A stretch of 24,977 bases of DNA, from the NCBI GenBank assembly GCA_003427395.1, contig BFEA01000088.1:233356-258332 (forward strand), read 5' to 3'. The notes beneath the pieces were generated by a model that saw only the letters and a list, made by a program, of their open reading frames with translations, did no database searches and was not told the DNA's origin. Shown here one piece after another: positions 1 to 8,997 of the stretch (its first letter is position 1; each line of letters begins with the position of its first letter). Source of the stretch: Chara braunii (lineage: Eukaryota; Streptophyta; Charophyceae; Charales; Characeae). A program made the translations under genes and the position numbers.

Positions 1-123
1 GCAGTCTCTGCTGATGTTCATAGGGGGAGGGGTAATCCGGGAGGCACAGCGACTGGCCACTCAGATGATGCTCGGTCCCTCTGCCACCGGCTGTCGCCTG
101 GCCGGTGTCCCCCGTTGGGGGTT

Positions 124-277
124 CCCTGAAGGCAATCAAGGCCACTCTGGGCTGAAAAGGCCACCCGATGTCAGATTAGACACAATATTGAATTTACCAG
201 CCCCCTGAAGGCAATCAAGGCCACCCTGGGCTGAAAAGGCCACCTGATGTCAGATTAGACACAATATTGAATTTACC
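124..277. repeat. 79-bp tandem duplication, two copies
   Basis: The block starting CCCTGAAGGCAATCAAGG at 124 recurs at 203. The copies run 124-202 and 203-277 and differ at only about two positions (CACTCTGGG versus CACCCTGGG, CACCCGATG versus CACCTGATG). The small divergence implies a recent local duplication. No coding function is apparent; the frame at 14-208 simply reads through it. Confidence 0.9.
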
Positions 278-309
278 TGGGCTGGTTAGCCCGATGATAA
301 TACCTCAAG

Positions 310-540
310 GCCATCGCCCTTAAAAAGAAAAAAAGAAAAAGAAAAGAAGATATTCTAGCGGAAGATGCACTCTGGTTTTGCACATTTCGAGAGTAGTGCA
401 GCGAGGCCCGTAGTCTCCAGTTTTGATACACCGCGAGGGGGGGATAGTCTCCCTACGTCAGTGTCATGCACATGCGAAACCCTTGTCACTCAGTGTCTGA
501 CCCACGGAAGTTCTTCATCGTTTTCCAGGACGGGCAAAAA
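310..540 (+). repeat. dispersed A-tailed repeat, copy 1
   Basis: An A-rich tract (about 318-347) is followed by a block containing GCACATTTCGAGAGTAGTG (about 379-397) and then GATACACCGCGAGG...GATAGTCTCCCTACGTCAG (about 427-464). Both blocks recur: near 16967-17035, where the first is inverted relative to the second, and near 20846-20925, where mainly the first is seen. This is a mobile or retroposed family, possibly SINE-like because an A- or T-rich tract borders it. The family is not one I recognise. Confidence 0.65.
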
Positions 541-585
541 TCTCCACTCATAGGGTCTCGTTAGACACTCCTAAAAGTTCCTGTT

Positions 586-620
586 TTTAGGATTGCGTGT
601 TGGTTGCACGCAATCCTAAA
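586..620. repeat. subterminal hairpin inside the TIR element
   Basis: TTTAGGATTGCGTG (586-599) and CACGCAATCCTAAA (607-620) are perfect 14-bp inverted arms separated by 7 bases. The hairpin lies just inside the left TIR. A weaker relative of the motif (GACTGCGTG...GTGCGAAATCCTAAA) is found near 1380-1413 inside the right TIR, so it probably belongs to the element's subterminal transposase-binding region. Confidence 0.8.
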
Positions 621-711
621 TCGGACGCGGGAATCCAAAATGTGAAAACGGCGTTAGGACTCGTCCTAAAAGATTTAGGATTCCCCAGCCAAATCGTCCT
701 AAATTTTCTGC

Positions 712-828
712 CACCGTCGACACGGAGGCGCTGGTCCAGGAGAGGTCCGTCGGGTCACGGGGTCGTCACGTCGCGAGAATGGCACCGTCGACACGGAGGC
801 GCTGGTCCAGGAGAGGTCCGTCGGGTCA
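712..828. repeat. 46-bp direct repeat, period 71, inside the TIR element
   Basis: The 46 bases at 712-757, beginning CACCGTCGACACGGAGGCG, are repeated exactly at 783-828 with a different 25-bp spacer between them. The repeat lies in the GC-rich interior. The 243-codon open frame at 597-1328 spans it but begins inside the subterminal hairpin, and other frames here are open as well, so I do not call a gene. Confidence 0.85.
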
Positions 829-1473
829 GTGGGCGGACATCGGAGGTTTTCTGCCGGTCGACGACGTCAACGGCCCCCACCGGTAGCCGTTGGCCGGTGG
901 GGTGGAGCGCGCGGGGCGAAGCGTGGCCAGGCGGGCGAGGCGGGCGGCCGTTGCGGACCGTTGGCTCAGGTGCGGGCAACGGAGGAGTCCCCAGACGTCC
1001 ACAGCAAGACGACGGCACGTCCGTAGGTGAAGATGCACCGAGCAGGAAGATGCGTCGCGCGCCTCACAACTCCCGCGTACAGCAAAGCTGGTTACCCACG
1101 GCGAAGGGGTCGTCACCGCCGTCTCTTGTACGTCACACGCGTTGCCTGGCCGTCCTCCAGCCCGCCAGCCTGCGTCCGCCAAAATTCGAATTAGAAATTT
1201 CGAAGGTCTCGGCAAACGCATGCTTCACCAACCCGTCGGCACCCGTCCAAGGGCCACCGCAGTGTGGACCACGGACGCCAGCCAGGACTGGAGGGACATC
1301 GGCGACGCGGCTGCGTATACGTATATGAAAATGGGCCGCGGGAAACCTTTTAGGACGATTCATAAAAGATGATTTTTAAGACTGCGTGTAACGACGCCGT
1401 GCGAAATCCTAAAAAACCTGTAGGACTCGTCCTAAATCTTTTAGGATTCTTTTAGGAGTGTCTAACGAGACCC

Positions 1474-1973
1474 ATATATTGCAAATGAATTAGGGCCGGG
1501 GTCCCCACAATTCTACCTGGGGTTATCCTGGCAGCATCAGGCAGTTTAGCGTACAGCACCAGCTGAGCCAAATGCCATCCATTATCCCAACTTCACTTCT
1601 AAAGATCTCAGAAAAGACTGTACNTAGCAAAGAGCATCGGATTGAATGCCTGAATCTGGACGTGTTTGAGGACAGGAGCAGGAAATCGAGATAGAAGTGC
1701 TTTTCTGTATCTCTGCATAAAACATAGCCAGATTCAGGATTTCTATCCTGTCCCCTTCGCTAGTGAGACCACGGCCCTGGTGTGGCGAGGCCGTTACTGT
1801 CCACTGTCCACTATACACCTCCAAATTCATGAGGACAGTCATCAGACACGGTTGGGCATTTCTACTGTCCACCATTACATAGTTCCCAGCCTGCAGAATT
1901 CGTTACGTGGAGGGTTCTTCAAGGAACTCACCGCCAGGACCCGAATTTGAACAGTGTACCTGGACGACATGTC
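1474..1973. other. unassigned sequence between transposons
   Basis: Nothing recognisable was found. Open frames on both strands are under 100 codons and start or stop without support. One ambiguous base (n) lies at position 1624. Confidence 0.5.
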
Positions 1974-2115
1974 TTTTTTTTTTTTTTTTTTTTTTTTTTG
2001 TGAAACAACCAGTCGACTGCCAGGGGTGCTGGTAAAAGCAGACACCCCTAGCATTCTCGGGGAGGCTCCATCTATTGGTGGGGAGCTGCACCTGCTGGAA
2101 ACCGGGTCCAGCGTC

Positions 2116-4500
2116 CTAGAATAGTGATATGTGAGTGATGATGATGATAATGTACATGAATTTGAAAACGAAACTGAAAATGCAAATGCTGCCCGAGCCT
2201 TTGTCTCCCCTAGGTATACCAGGGCTGGGGTCCTGTATTTGAGATTTTGTATGCAGACTGTGCCTGTCTCTCCTTCCGCTCTGCTTATTTGGCCTGCTCT
2301 CGAACATCCCTGGCTGGCAATCGAGAAGGGCGGTCAATGTAGCGGAGACAGAGGGACCGAGCCCGGGGATGAGGGGAAGACTGGGAAGGGGGGGGGAGGG
2401 GAGTGTTATGGGGAGGTGGTCAGGACGGGTTGTGGGAGTAGTTACAGGGAGGGGTGGGGGGGGGAGAGGGATGGGGGGAGATCGGTGGGCGGGGTGTTGG
2501 ACACAATCTTCTGATGGGATGAGAACAAAGTTTGTAGGTTGGTGAACCATCAGGAAGTGGTGCCTCGACAGCCTTTCCCACTGCCTCTTTGTAGACAGCC
2601 AAGGCTGCCACTTCAGAGAGTGGGCATTGTCAAGGGAGCACAGTCTCCAATAGCCGACCGTCCAGGTGGCTTCGAATTCATCCACTATGCGGCGTGTTCT
2701 AGCCTCATCTGGTTCATTCGGTAGCTGGGATTGCATCTGTCTCCAAGCGTCCTGGGTGTTAGCAGTGATAGTGTCTATGATTGTTCCCCGATCTTGCATG
2801 AAGCCAAAGTCATGTTGTTTTCTTTCGTAAGCACATCACATTTTCTGGGCCGCCATCAGCACCGTTAGTCTGGAGTATGTGAATAGGTTTGTCATAAAAG
2901 GTGTCCAGTCCGCTACTCCCTCGGGGGGACCTCCCAGCAGAAGGGTACGAACTTCCCATGGTAGGTGTTCCCCCGTAAAGTAGTGCAAAGCTGTGTCCCA
3001 CCAGCACCAGACTTGAGACACCATCGGACAGTCTAGTAGACAGTGCTCCAAGGTACCTCTTTGCCGTGGTGTAGAGTTGGCGCAGTACATGCACAACGGC
3101 GAGAGCAGCCCTTTTGCTCTCAAGTCTGATCTTGATGTCAGCCAGTCCGGAGTTGGCAGGCATTTGTGTATGATCTACCATTGCAGCGCTCTGTGATTGG
3201 TTGGTTCGATATGCGAGAAGCAGGACCATCTGAAGTGGCGGAAGTCTCGCTCTTCCAGTGGGGAGTCTCTTTCCCACCTATGTATGATTTGTTGTGTCAC
3301 TTGTACTCTTTTCTGGGCTATTCGATAACCATTCTTGACACTATATTGCCACAAGGCCATTGTCTGAGAGTCACCCCATGACCATTCCCATTCCGCCGGA
3401 TCGAATGGTAGCTCACTGAGGGGGGTGGATGGCTCATAGAGAAAGAGACCATCCTCAGAGTTCCCTACCACTCTCACCCTGGTAAGCTCGGATGGCTGTC
3501 TTTGTGTGTCCAAATCTTCTTGTCTGTGTATTGCTGACCAGCGTTCTCCAGGCAGGGTCGGGCAGTAGGCGTGTAGTGTTGTGTTTCCGTTGTTGCAGCT
3601 GTGCACTTTGTACATCGTCATGGAAATGGACATAGATTCGGTGGGCACCACCTAGTCATTTGGCTGTATTGTCGGGCACGTTTTGAGAGCGTGGATCCAG
3701 GCCAGAGGGATGGCTTCTTGTAGCTCCCTCATGCAGGAGGCCATATTTTTCAATGGACCTGTGAGGGTCTTCATATCGCTCTCAGATTTCCAGTTCCTTG
3801 CCTGACCATCCCAGAGGTGGCCCACTGTGTACACCCCTTTTCTAACCCACTGCCTTCATTTGGAGGTCCCTAAAAGGGAGAACGGGTTGGCTGCTTCATC
3901 CGTGATGTGTTGATGCCCAGAAAGTGGTTGGCGAGCTACTTCCTCCATTCTGGGCGTCGTGGGGGTGCGTTGCGGCCCTCTTTCTCTCCACAGTTTAACC
4001 ATTGCTGGCCATAACGGGTCAACTTTGAGGTTTTGTTTTGCCCTTCCTTCCTGTGAGAGGTCCTCCACTCTTCGTAGTGGCAAGGGCAGGGACCAGCTCC
4101 TATTGGTTAACCATTGTAATGGGTGAACTGGTGAGAGTGGATAAGAGGGGGGTGCAATGCATTGTAGCTGGATGTAGGCGTACGGGGCCCACGGGATATT
4201 GTTGCCCAGGAGGAGGCGGATCAAAAATTTGAAGAGCAACGCCTTGATCTCCTCTTCTGGGTCAATTATTCCTAGGCCGCCCTGTGTTTTGGGTTGCACG
4301 ATAGTGTCCCACGCTACCTTTTTCATAGAATGGGAATGGTTGTGGTTATTCTTCCAGAGGTACGTCGTCGCCACCTGTTTCAACTTGGTGATTTGTTTCC
4401 TGTTGAGCTGCCAGAACGCTGTCGGACCAAATACCCTTACAAGGGTATTTGGCCATGTTTTGCATTCGACACGGTGACGGCGTCGGCTACCATGATGAAG
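2116..4500 (-). pseudogene. LINE ORF2 C-terminal fragment with zf-RVT domain, four in-frame stops
   Basis: This is the C-terminal region of a LINE ORF2 polyprotein, downstream of the reverse transcriptase palm. Just below 4383 it has TTYLWKNN, followed by KKVAWDTIVQPKTQGGLGI, the K..W...P...GGLG block that follows RT in plant LINEs. Near 3093-3028 it has a zf-RVT-type signature: CMYC, then LEHCLLDC, then a tryptophan-rich stretch (VWCWW). The frame is continuous from about 4500 to 2116 with no frameshift. It is interrupted only by stops at 3856-3858 (TGA), 3652-3654 (TAG), 3175-3177 (TAG) and 2836-2838 (TGA). The stop at 3175 follows LQW just before IIHKCLPT, where the family usually has a tryptophan pair. 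The C-terminal tail (about residues 105-165 after 2799) is proline-rich. It cannot make a functional protein. Confidence 0.85.
2383..2500 (+). other. G-rich tract, possible G-quadruplex
   Basis: The plus strand carries many runs of three to nine G residues over about 115 bases. These correspond to the C-rich, proline-coding tail of the minus-strand LINE ORF2. The spacing allows several G-quadruplex arrangements on the strand complementary to the LINE RNA. Whether it folds is not shown by the sequence. Confidence 0.6.
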
Positions 4501-5440
4501 CTAGTCTAGAATGGAAAGGTGTGCACGCTTAAGCGTGACACTCGAAACGAATTCCTTGGTCATTGAGGCCAGGGCAAAATCGGTGAGAAAATTTCGTTAA
4601 GTATGGGCGCACGTTGCTATGACGCACGCTGTGAAGGTTAGGATTTGCAGTAATACCCTAAAACCAAAGAGGCTGAGGGGTCGATAGGGTTGATATTATG
4701 ACGAGTAGATCTACGATGCACACTGAGACTTAAATCGTCAGTACATCAGTCAGAATAAATTAATACGCGCCCCGGTCGTACGACCGGAGCAATTATTAGT
4801 GTATGATCATCGGGGTTGAGGTAGCACCTCGACTGTTGACGCTTGCTCGAGCGGTACCTTTTATCCCTACTAGTGCACTGTAAGCGAGGTTGAGGCTCTA
4901 GCTCAGCCTCCCGTACGTAGAAAGGGAGTCGCCCTTGGGCGGTGACTTCCTGACCACATGACTACCCGAGTGACCGGGGCATTTGTCTCTTTGCATAGAG
5001 AGATACCGTTGCAGGCTCTGATATCATCCGCACAGGACCTAGACTCGTACTACTGGAAACCGGTGTCCGCCTACCTGATGGTACTGGGCCTCTCGAAATG
5101 CCTACTTCGTCTTCTTCTGATTGGCCTCGAGTACCCGGCAGGTCTACTCGGTGTGGTACCGGATTACCTGCTACTTGAATGTTTTCCCGTTGTTCTAAGT
5201 GTGCGGGTTTACCCCGCTACCTTGTAACTTTCCCACCTCGACCCTCAATGTCGCGGCCGCGGCTGAGAACCGGCCCATCGGGCCTTTCAAGCGACCGAGT
5301 ACCCTTATGGGTCACACACGCACTCAAGCCGCCAAACACTTAGACAAGCACGCAGGCCAGCAAGCGTGCACACTCGCACAAAGACTCGGAAACAGGCTCA
5401 AACCACTAGGTGGGCTGAAGCCCGTATGCTGTACATATAT
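4501..5440. other. unassigned region with palindromes
   Basis: No gene is supported here. A perfect 16-bp palindrome, CCGGTCGTACGACCGG, lies at 4772-4787, flanked by TAAT and ATTA. Smaller inverted repeats lie at 4815-4833 (GTTGAGGT/ACCTCGAC) and about 4885-4910 (GAGGTTGAG/CTCAGCCTC). The 89-codon frame at 4958-5227 has no recognisable motif. The region could be part of an LTR or another transposon, but I see no matching second copy in the window. Confidence 0.4.
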
Positions 5441-5444
5441 CTGA

Positions 5445-5660
5445 GCAGCTCCTCTTCAACTCGAAGTAGGAGCTAGCTCAGTAGGTTTGGGATCAGACTG
5501 TTCAGCGACAGACTCAGGGATTGAATATGCCCAACCCCTGAGCTAGCTCATTTTTGCCAGGAGCTCGGCTTTAACCTCGCGTTCGGAAGGCCGGGACTTG
5601 AACCCGCGACCTTAGGGTTAGAAATAGTTAACAGTTAGTCAGTTGGTTAGGACTGAGCCC
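5445..5660. repeat. tRNA-like / SINE-like sequence with internal promoter boxes
   Basis: TAGCTCAGTAGG at 5474-5485 fits the RNA polymerase III A-box consensus TRGCNNAGYNGG exactly. About 33 bases later GGGATTGAATATGCCC is a poor B-box-like sequence. A perfect 12-bp inverted repeat (GAGCTAGCTCAG, 5470-5481, with 5538-5549) encloses the segment. Next to it, on the minus strand, GCGGGTTCAAGTCCCGGCC (reverse complement of about 5591-5609) is an excellent B-box/T-arm match, but I find no good A box at the right distance on that strand. The pieces therefore look like rearranged tRNA-derived repeat fragments, not a working tRNA. Confidence 0.45.
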
Positions 5661-5830
5661 GTTTGAAAGGGGGATCCGACACTTGGCTTGCAGGTACAGT
5701 TAATAGTTGGGTTTTCCTTTATTTTTCCTTTTACTTTTTATATTAGTTAGATTCGTTTTCTGTTATTTTATTTTATTTTTTATTTTTATTTTTTTTCTGG
5801 TTCCGTAGTTATTCTTTTCTTAAATTTACA
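5661..5830. other. T-rich low-complexity stretch
   Basis: About 170 bases dominated by T runs broken by A and C. There is no coding signal. It lies next to the hairpin at 5836-5863 and before the microsatellite-rich segment. Confidence 0.5.
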
Positions 5831-5835
5831 CTACT

Positions 5836-5863
5836 GAATCTGCCTCCGAAACCAGGCAGATTC
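5836..5863. repeat. perfect 10-bp hairpin
   Basis: GAATCTGCCT (5836-5845) and AGGCAGATTC (5854-5863) are perfect inverted arms around an 8-base loop. No associated element could be identified. Confidence 0.8.
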
Positions 5864-6062
5864 GGTCCTCGAGTCCAGCGCAATCTACACACTGCAATCG
5901 AAGTACCCCGCCCCGCAACCAACCTAGGAAGTCACGGGTGCGGGCAAGGGGGAGGATCGTGCATGCACAACCGGAAGGAGAGGCACTTCGGGAGAGTAGG
6001 CGGAGAGGAGAGTTGCGTGAAGATGGTAGCACGCATGAGCGGAAGAAGCGGATAGCCGCGCG

Positions 6063-6088
6063 AGAAGAAGAAGAAGAAGAAGAAGAAG

Positions 6089-6118
<30 letters not shown>
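6063..6118. repeat. (GAA)n / (TTC)n microsatellite
   Basis: An uninterrupted GAA trinucleotide run of about 18 units on the plus strand, within a wider purine-rich stretch (about 5940-6440). It creates artificial poly-Glu, poly-Ser, poly-Leu and poly-Phe frames on both strands. These are not genes. Confidence 0.95.
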
Positions 6119-6120
<2 letters not shown>

Positions 6121-6185
6121 GGAGAAGAAGTGGAAGAAGGAGAGGAGAAGAGGAAAGAAAGGGGGGCGATGTGAAGAACACTTAC

Positions 6186-6504
6186 CTCGCCTACATCCAC
6201 TGCTACCATAGGCGAGGCTGAGGATTGCGGGAGGCGACGAGTGAAGAAACGACGAGTAAAGGAGATAGCGCAGTGAGAGCGGGAGGAGACCGCGTGAAGG
6301 GAAAGAGGAATTCACGATCTGGAGATAGCAACGGAAGAAGAGAATAGCGGCATGGCATAGGGAGAAGAAAGTAGAAGGAAGAAGAGAGGAAGAAGAAGAA
6401 GAAGGGAAGAAAAGGGGAAGAAGGAGGATAAACAGGAAGGATGGCACTTACCTGACCAAGCTCCGGCGACGGCGACTCTGACGGCGACAACAACGAATGC
6501 AACA
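6186..6504 (-). CDS. two candidate small exons (6452-6504 and 6186-6217), minus strand
   Basis: On the minus strand CTTACTTCTTCAG precedes base 6504 (pyrimidine-rich acceptor) and CAG|GTAAGT follows at 6452, defining a 53-nt block. One frame of it, starting with two bases borrowed from upstream, is a hydrophobic run (AFVVVAVRVAVAGAWS), like a signal or membrane segment. The next block, 6217-6186, has acceptor AATCCTCAG and donor GAG|GTAAGT, and joins in phase to give SPMVAVDVGE. The joint frame is open, but I see no ATG, no first exon and no known domain. The blocks may belong to the same transcript as the exon series upstream, or be splice-like noise in purine-rich DNA. Confidence 0.25.
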
Positions 6505-6554
6505 CTGAAGAAGTAAGAACAGGTAAGCCTCGATCTCACGACTTACATCATAGT

Positions 6555-7060
6555 ACGTCAATAAGATAAATAAAATAGAATAAATAAATAAATAAATAAT
6601 AAAATCAAATGATCGCTAGAACAGGGGCATATACATTACTACTATGTATGAGCGTGCGTGTGTGTGAGTAAGCCCACGAGTGTGTGTATGAGAAAGAGAG
6701 AGAGAGTTCTTACCCGGCCGCATGCGCGCTACACCAATAATGGGGGATACATTGTTGTAAGTATCAATCTTGAACGAGGAATGCCTTATTAACGCGAGTC
6801 ACCAACACCGCTGATTGCGTCCCTGCCCTTGGTAATGCATCGCCTGTCGCTCATACCAATTGACTGGTATGGTGAATTGTCTGGACCTAAGTGATTCCAA
6901 AGGTTTTTGTTGTTGGAGATACAAAGGCAACAACGGACGAGCACACACGGAAGAATAAGATGTTGAAGCAAGCTAGGAGAGAAAAGAGAGAGAGAGAGTT
7001 CTTCTTCCTCTTCTAAGTCCACCATCTCTTCTTCACCCTCTCTCTATCTGGCTCATTAGT
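6555..7060. other. unassigned, partly AG-rich sequence with one weak minus-strand donor
   Basis: It contains short GT and GA runs. A donor-like GG|GTAAGA on the minus strand ends at 6714, but no good acceptor in front of it gives a meaningful exon. The minus-strand frame 7025-6789 is open for 78 codons after a GA-rich start. Its second half could be a terminal exon (an acceptor-like CACTTAG precedes GTCCAGACAATTCACC), but this is weak. Confidence 0.3.
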
Positions 7061-7230
7061 ATCTGCGAACTACGAGAGAGTGAGAGAGAGAGGAAGATCG
7101 AGGAGAGAGAGAGGGAGATCGGAGATGAGAGAGAAAGAGAGAGAGGGAGAAAGATTTGTGACTTGGGACGTGACGACATTCGGATTCAGACTCGACATTG
7201 GGATTGAGACGTTGGACGTGGGACTTATAC

Positions 7231-7744
7231 CATGGGCTTGGTGTTGACGACATTCCCATCTTCCCTCTTCTTCGTCTACCCCTCTTCTTCGTCTAACCCC
7301 TTCTCTTCGTCTGTGTATGGCGAGGGGCTGGCACATCGTCCTGTGTGAGCGCCAGGCCCCTTCACACCATGGAACGATGATGTTGTATGTTTGGGCTGCA
7401 CCACAATATTGATTGTTCGGATCATTGGTATCCAAGTCTCCTGCTACGCTACCTTGTACTTGTATGAGAGGTCGGTGCTTGTCCTGGTCTGCACCTTTAT
7501 AGAAACACAACGGTGTATGTGTGTGTGTGTGTCTGTGTGTATGTGTATGTGAGAGTGTGCGAGAGAGTGAGAGAGAGACGATGAGTCTCCGATCTTGGCC
7601 AACAGCCAAATCTCTACCCACGACTCACCGCACGCCACGTAGATCGATAGGATGAGCAAATCAAAAAGTGGCAGTTTATATTTTCACATTTCAGCGGAAG
7701 ATTCATTCCGTTTTGCTCATCCTAATGATGGAATGTATGTATGT

Positions 7745-7781
<37 letters not shown>

Positions 7782-8229
7782 AGAGAGAGAGTGAGGAAGG
7801 GAGAGAGCGAGAGCTTTATTACACGTTTGACATGTCTAAGAATCGCGAAGATCCGATGCATTCAAATTGATAGATCGATTTGAATGTATCTGTCTTACAA
7901 TGTCGTCCGGATACGTGTGAAATGATTTGTAGGGAAGCAAGGCACGAAGTTGCTCGCATTGTGATGGCCGGACTCGGAGAAGAGAGAGAGAAAGAGGGAG
8001 AGAGTGAGAGAGAGAAAGAGAGAGTGAGAGAGAGACTTACCTGGTCGACGCAGATCGTCACCAATGCAGATCGGGTGACCAGTTCCCAAGAGCAGAATGC
8101 GCGCCCCTAATGACTGTATTAAACAAGAAGCAAAGCTAGTATACATCCATTTACAAACTATTGTTTTAATTATTATTATTAATATTATTATTATTAATAT
8201 TATTATTATTAATATTATTATTAGTATTG

Positions 8230-8279
<50 letters not shown>

Positions 8280-8939
8280 GTTATTATTATTGTTATTACT
8301 ATTATTATTATAACACATTATCTCAAATAACGATAGAGTGAGCACGGGGGATAACCTCGAGTGCAGAGCATGAGGAAGGAGGGAGTGTGAGTCGGGGGAT
8401 AAGAGTGTGAGTGGGGAGGAAGCGCGAAGGAGAGAAGGAATTGTACAGCAGAAAGAGACAAATACGCCATGAAAAAGATAAACGTGCGCAAGGCAGGAAG
8501 AGTCACGCGTGATGCAAGGAGGAAGACTGCAGAAGGAGGGAAGGAGGCGAGAGTGTGGGTTATCAAGGTCTGATTGAGGATGGGCGAGATACGTACCTGG
8601 TACATGAAGACAGGTCGGCCATGACGTTGACAGTCATGTACATTGATCTTCGAGAGTTGAAGTGAGCCTGATTGCGTAAACACAATTGTGGATAGGATAG
8701 TCTTGTAGAGGTAGGTTGGGCGCTGAGCGCCAAGTAGGGGAGTGAAGGGACTGGACACTTGTGATTAGTGAGGAAAGTGTATGCTCTCCCGGACATCGGT
8801 CTTAGTACGATGAACCCCATTTGATGAATTATTGGTGCAATGCTGCTCTCTGGACATGGTGGGACTGTCTGACTTTCAATGTGATAGTGTAATCTGGAAT
8901 TGTCATCTGGCGGTTGCTTATTATTATTATTACTATTAC

Positions 8940-8997
<58 letters not shown>

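Larger units (their letters stand above)
553..1473. mobile_element. non-autonomous TIR DNA transposon (MITE-like), 921 bp
   Basis: The ends are 25-bp perfect terminal inverted repeats: 553-577, beginning GGGTCTCGTTAGACACTCC, and its exact reverse complement at 1449-1473. ATA lies immediately outside both ends (550-552 and 1474-1476), consistent with a 3-bp target-site duplication. GGG...CCC ends and a 3-bp duplication point to the PIF/Harbinger (Tourist-like) group, although that group normally duplicates TWA, so the superfamily call is only inference. Subterminal copies of AGGACTCGTCCTAAA lie at 656-670 and 1422-1436. The interior (about 700-1340) is GC-rich and unlike the AT-rich ends, which suggests captured sequence. 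No transposase motif is visible, so the element would need a partner in trans. Confidence 0.85.
1974..4500 (-). mobile_element. 5'-truncated LINE retrotransposon
   Basis: Read on the minus strand this is the 3' part of an L1-type plant LINE: a reading frame from about 4500 down to 2116, a roughly 115-bp 3' UTR (2115-2000) containing ACCCGGTTTCCAGC, and a poly(A) tail seen as 26 T residues at 1974-1999. The 5' end near 4500 falls after the reverse transcriptase catalytic core, so endonuclease and RT are missing, as is common for 5'-truncated LINE insertions. I could not find a convincing target-site duplication between the base after the poly(A) and the 5' junction. Confidence 0.85.

Noticed and set aside
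597-1328. 243-codon plus-strand open frame
   Set aside because: It starts within a subterminal hairpin of a TIR transposon, runs through a GC-rich interior where other frames are open too, translates an exact DNA duplication and has no domain.
5826-6447. Poly-Ser, poly-Leu, poly-Phe and poly-Glu frames
   Set aside because: All are translations of the (GAA)n/(TTC)n microsatellite in different frames.
7070-7621. 183-codon minus-strand frame as a single gene
   Set aside because: Its ends are (CA)n and (CT)n low-complexity DNA with no ATG. Only the middle (about 7483-7231) looks protein-like and is used as a candidate exon.
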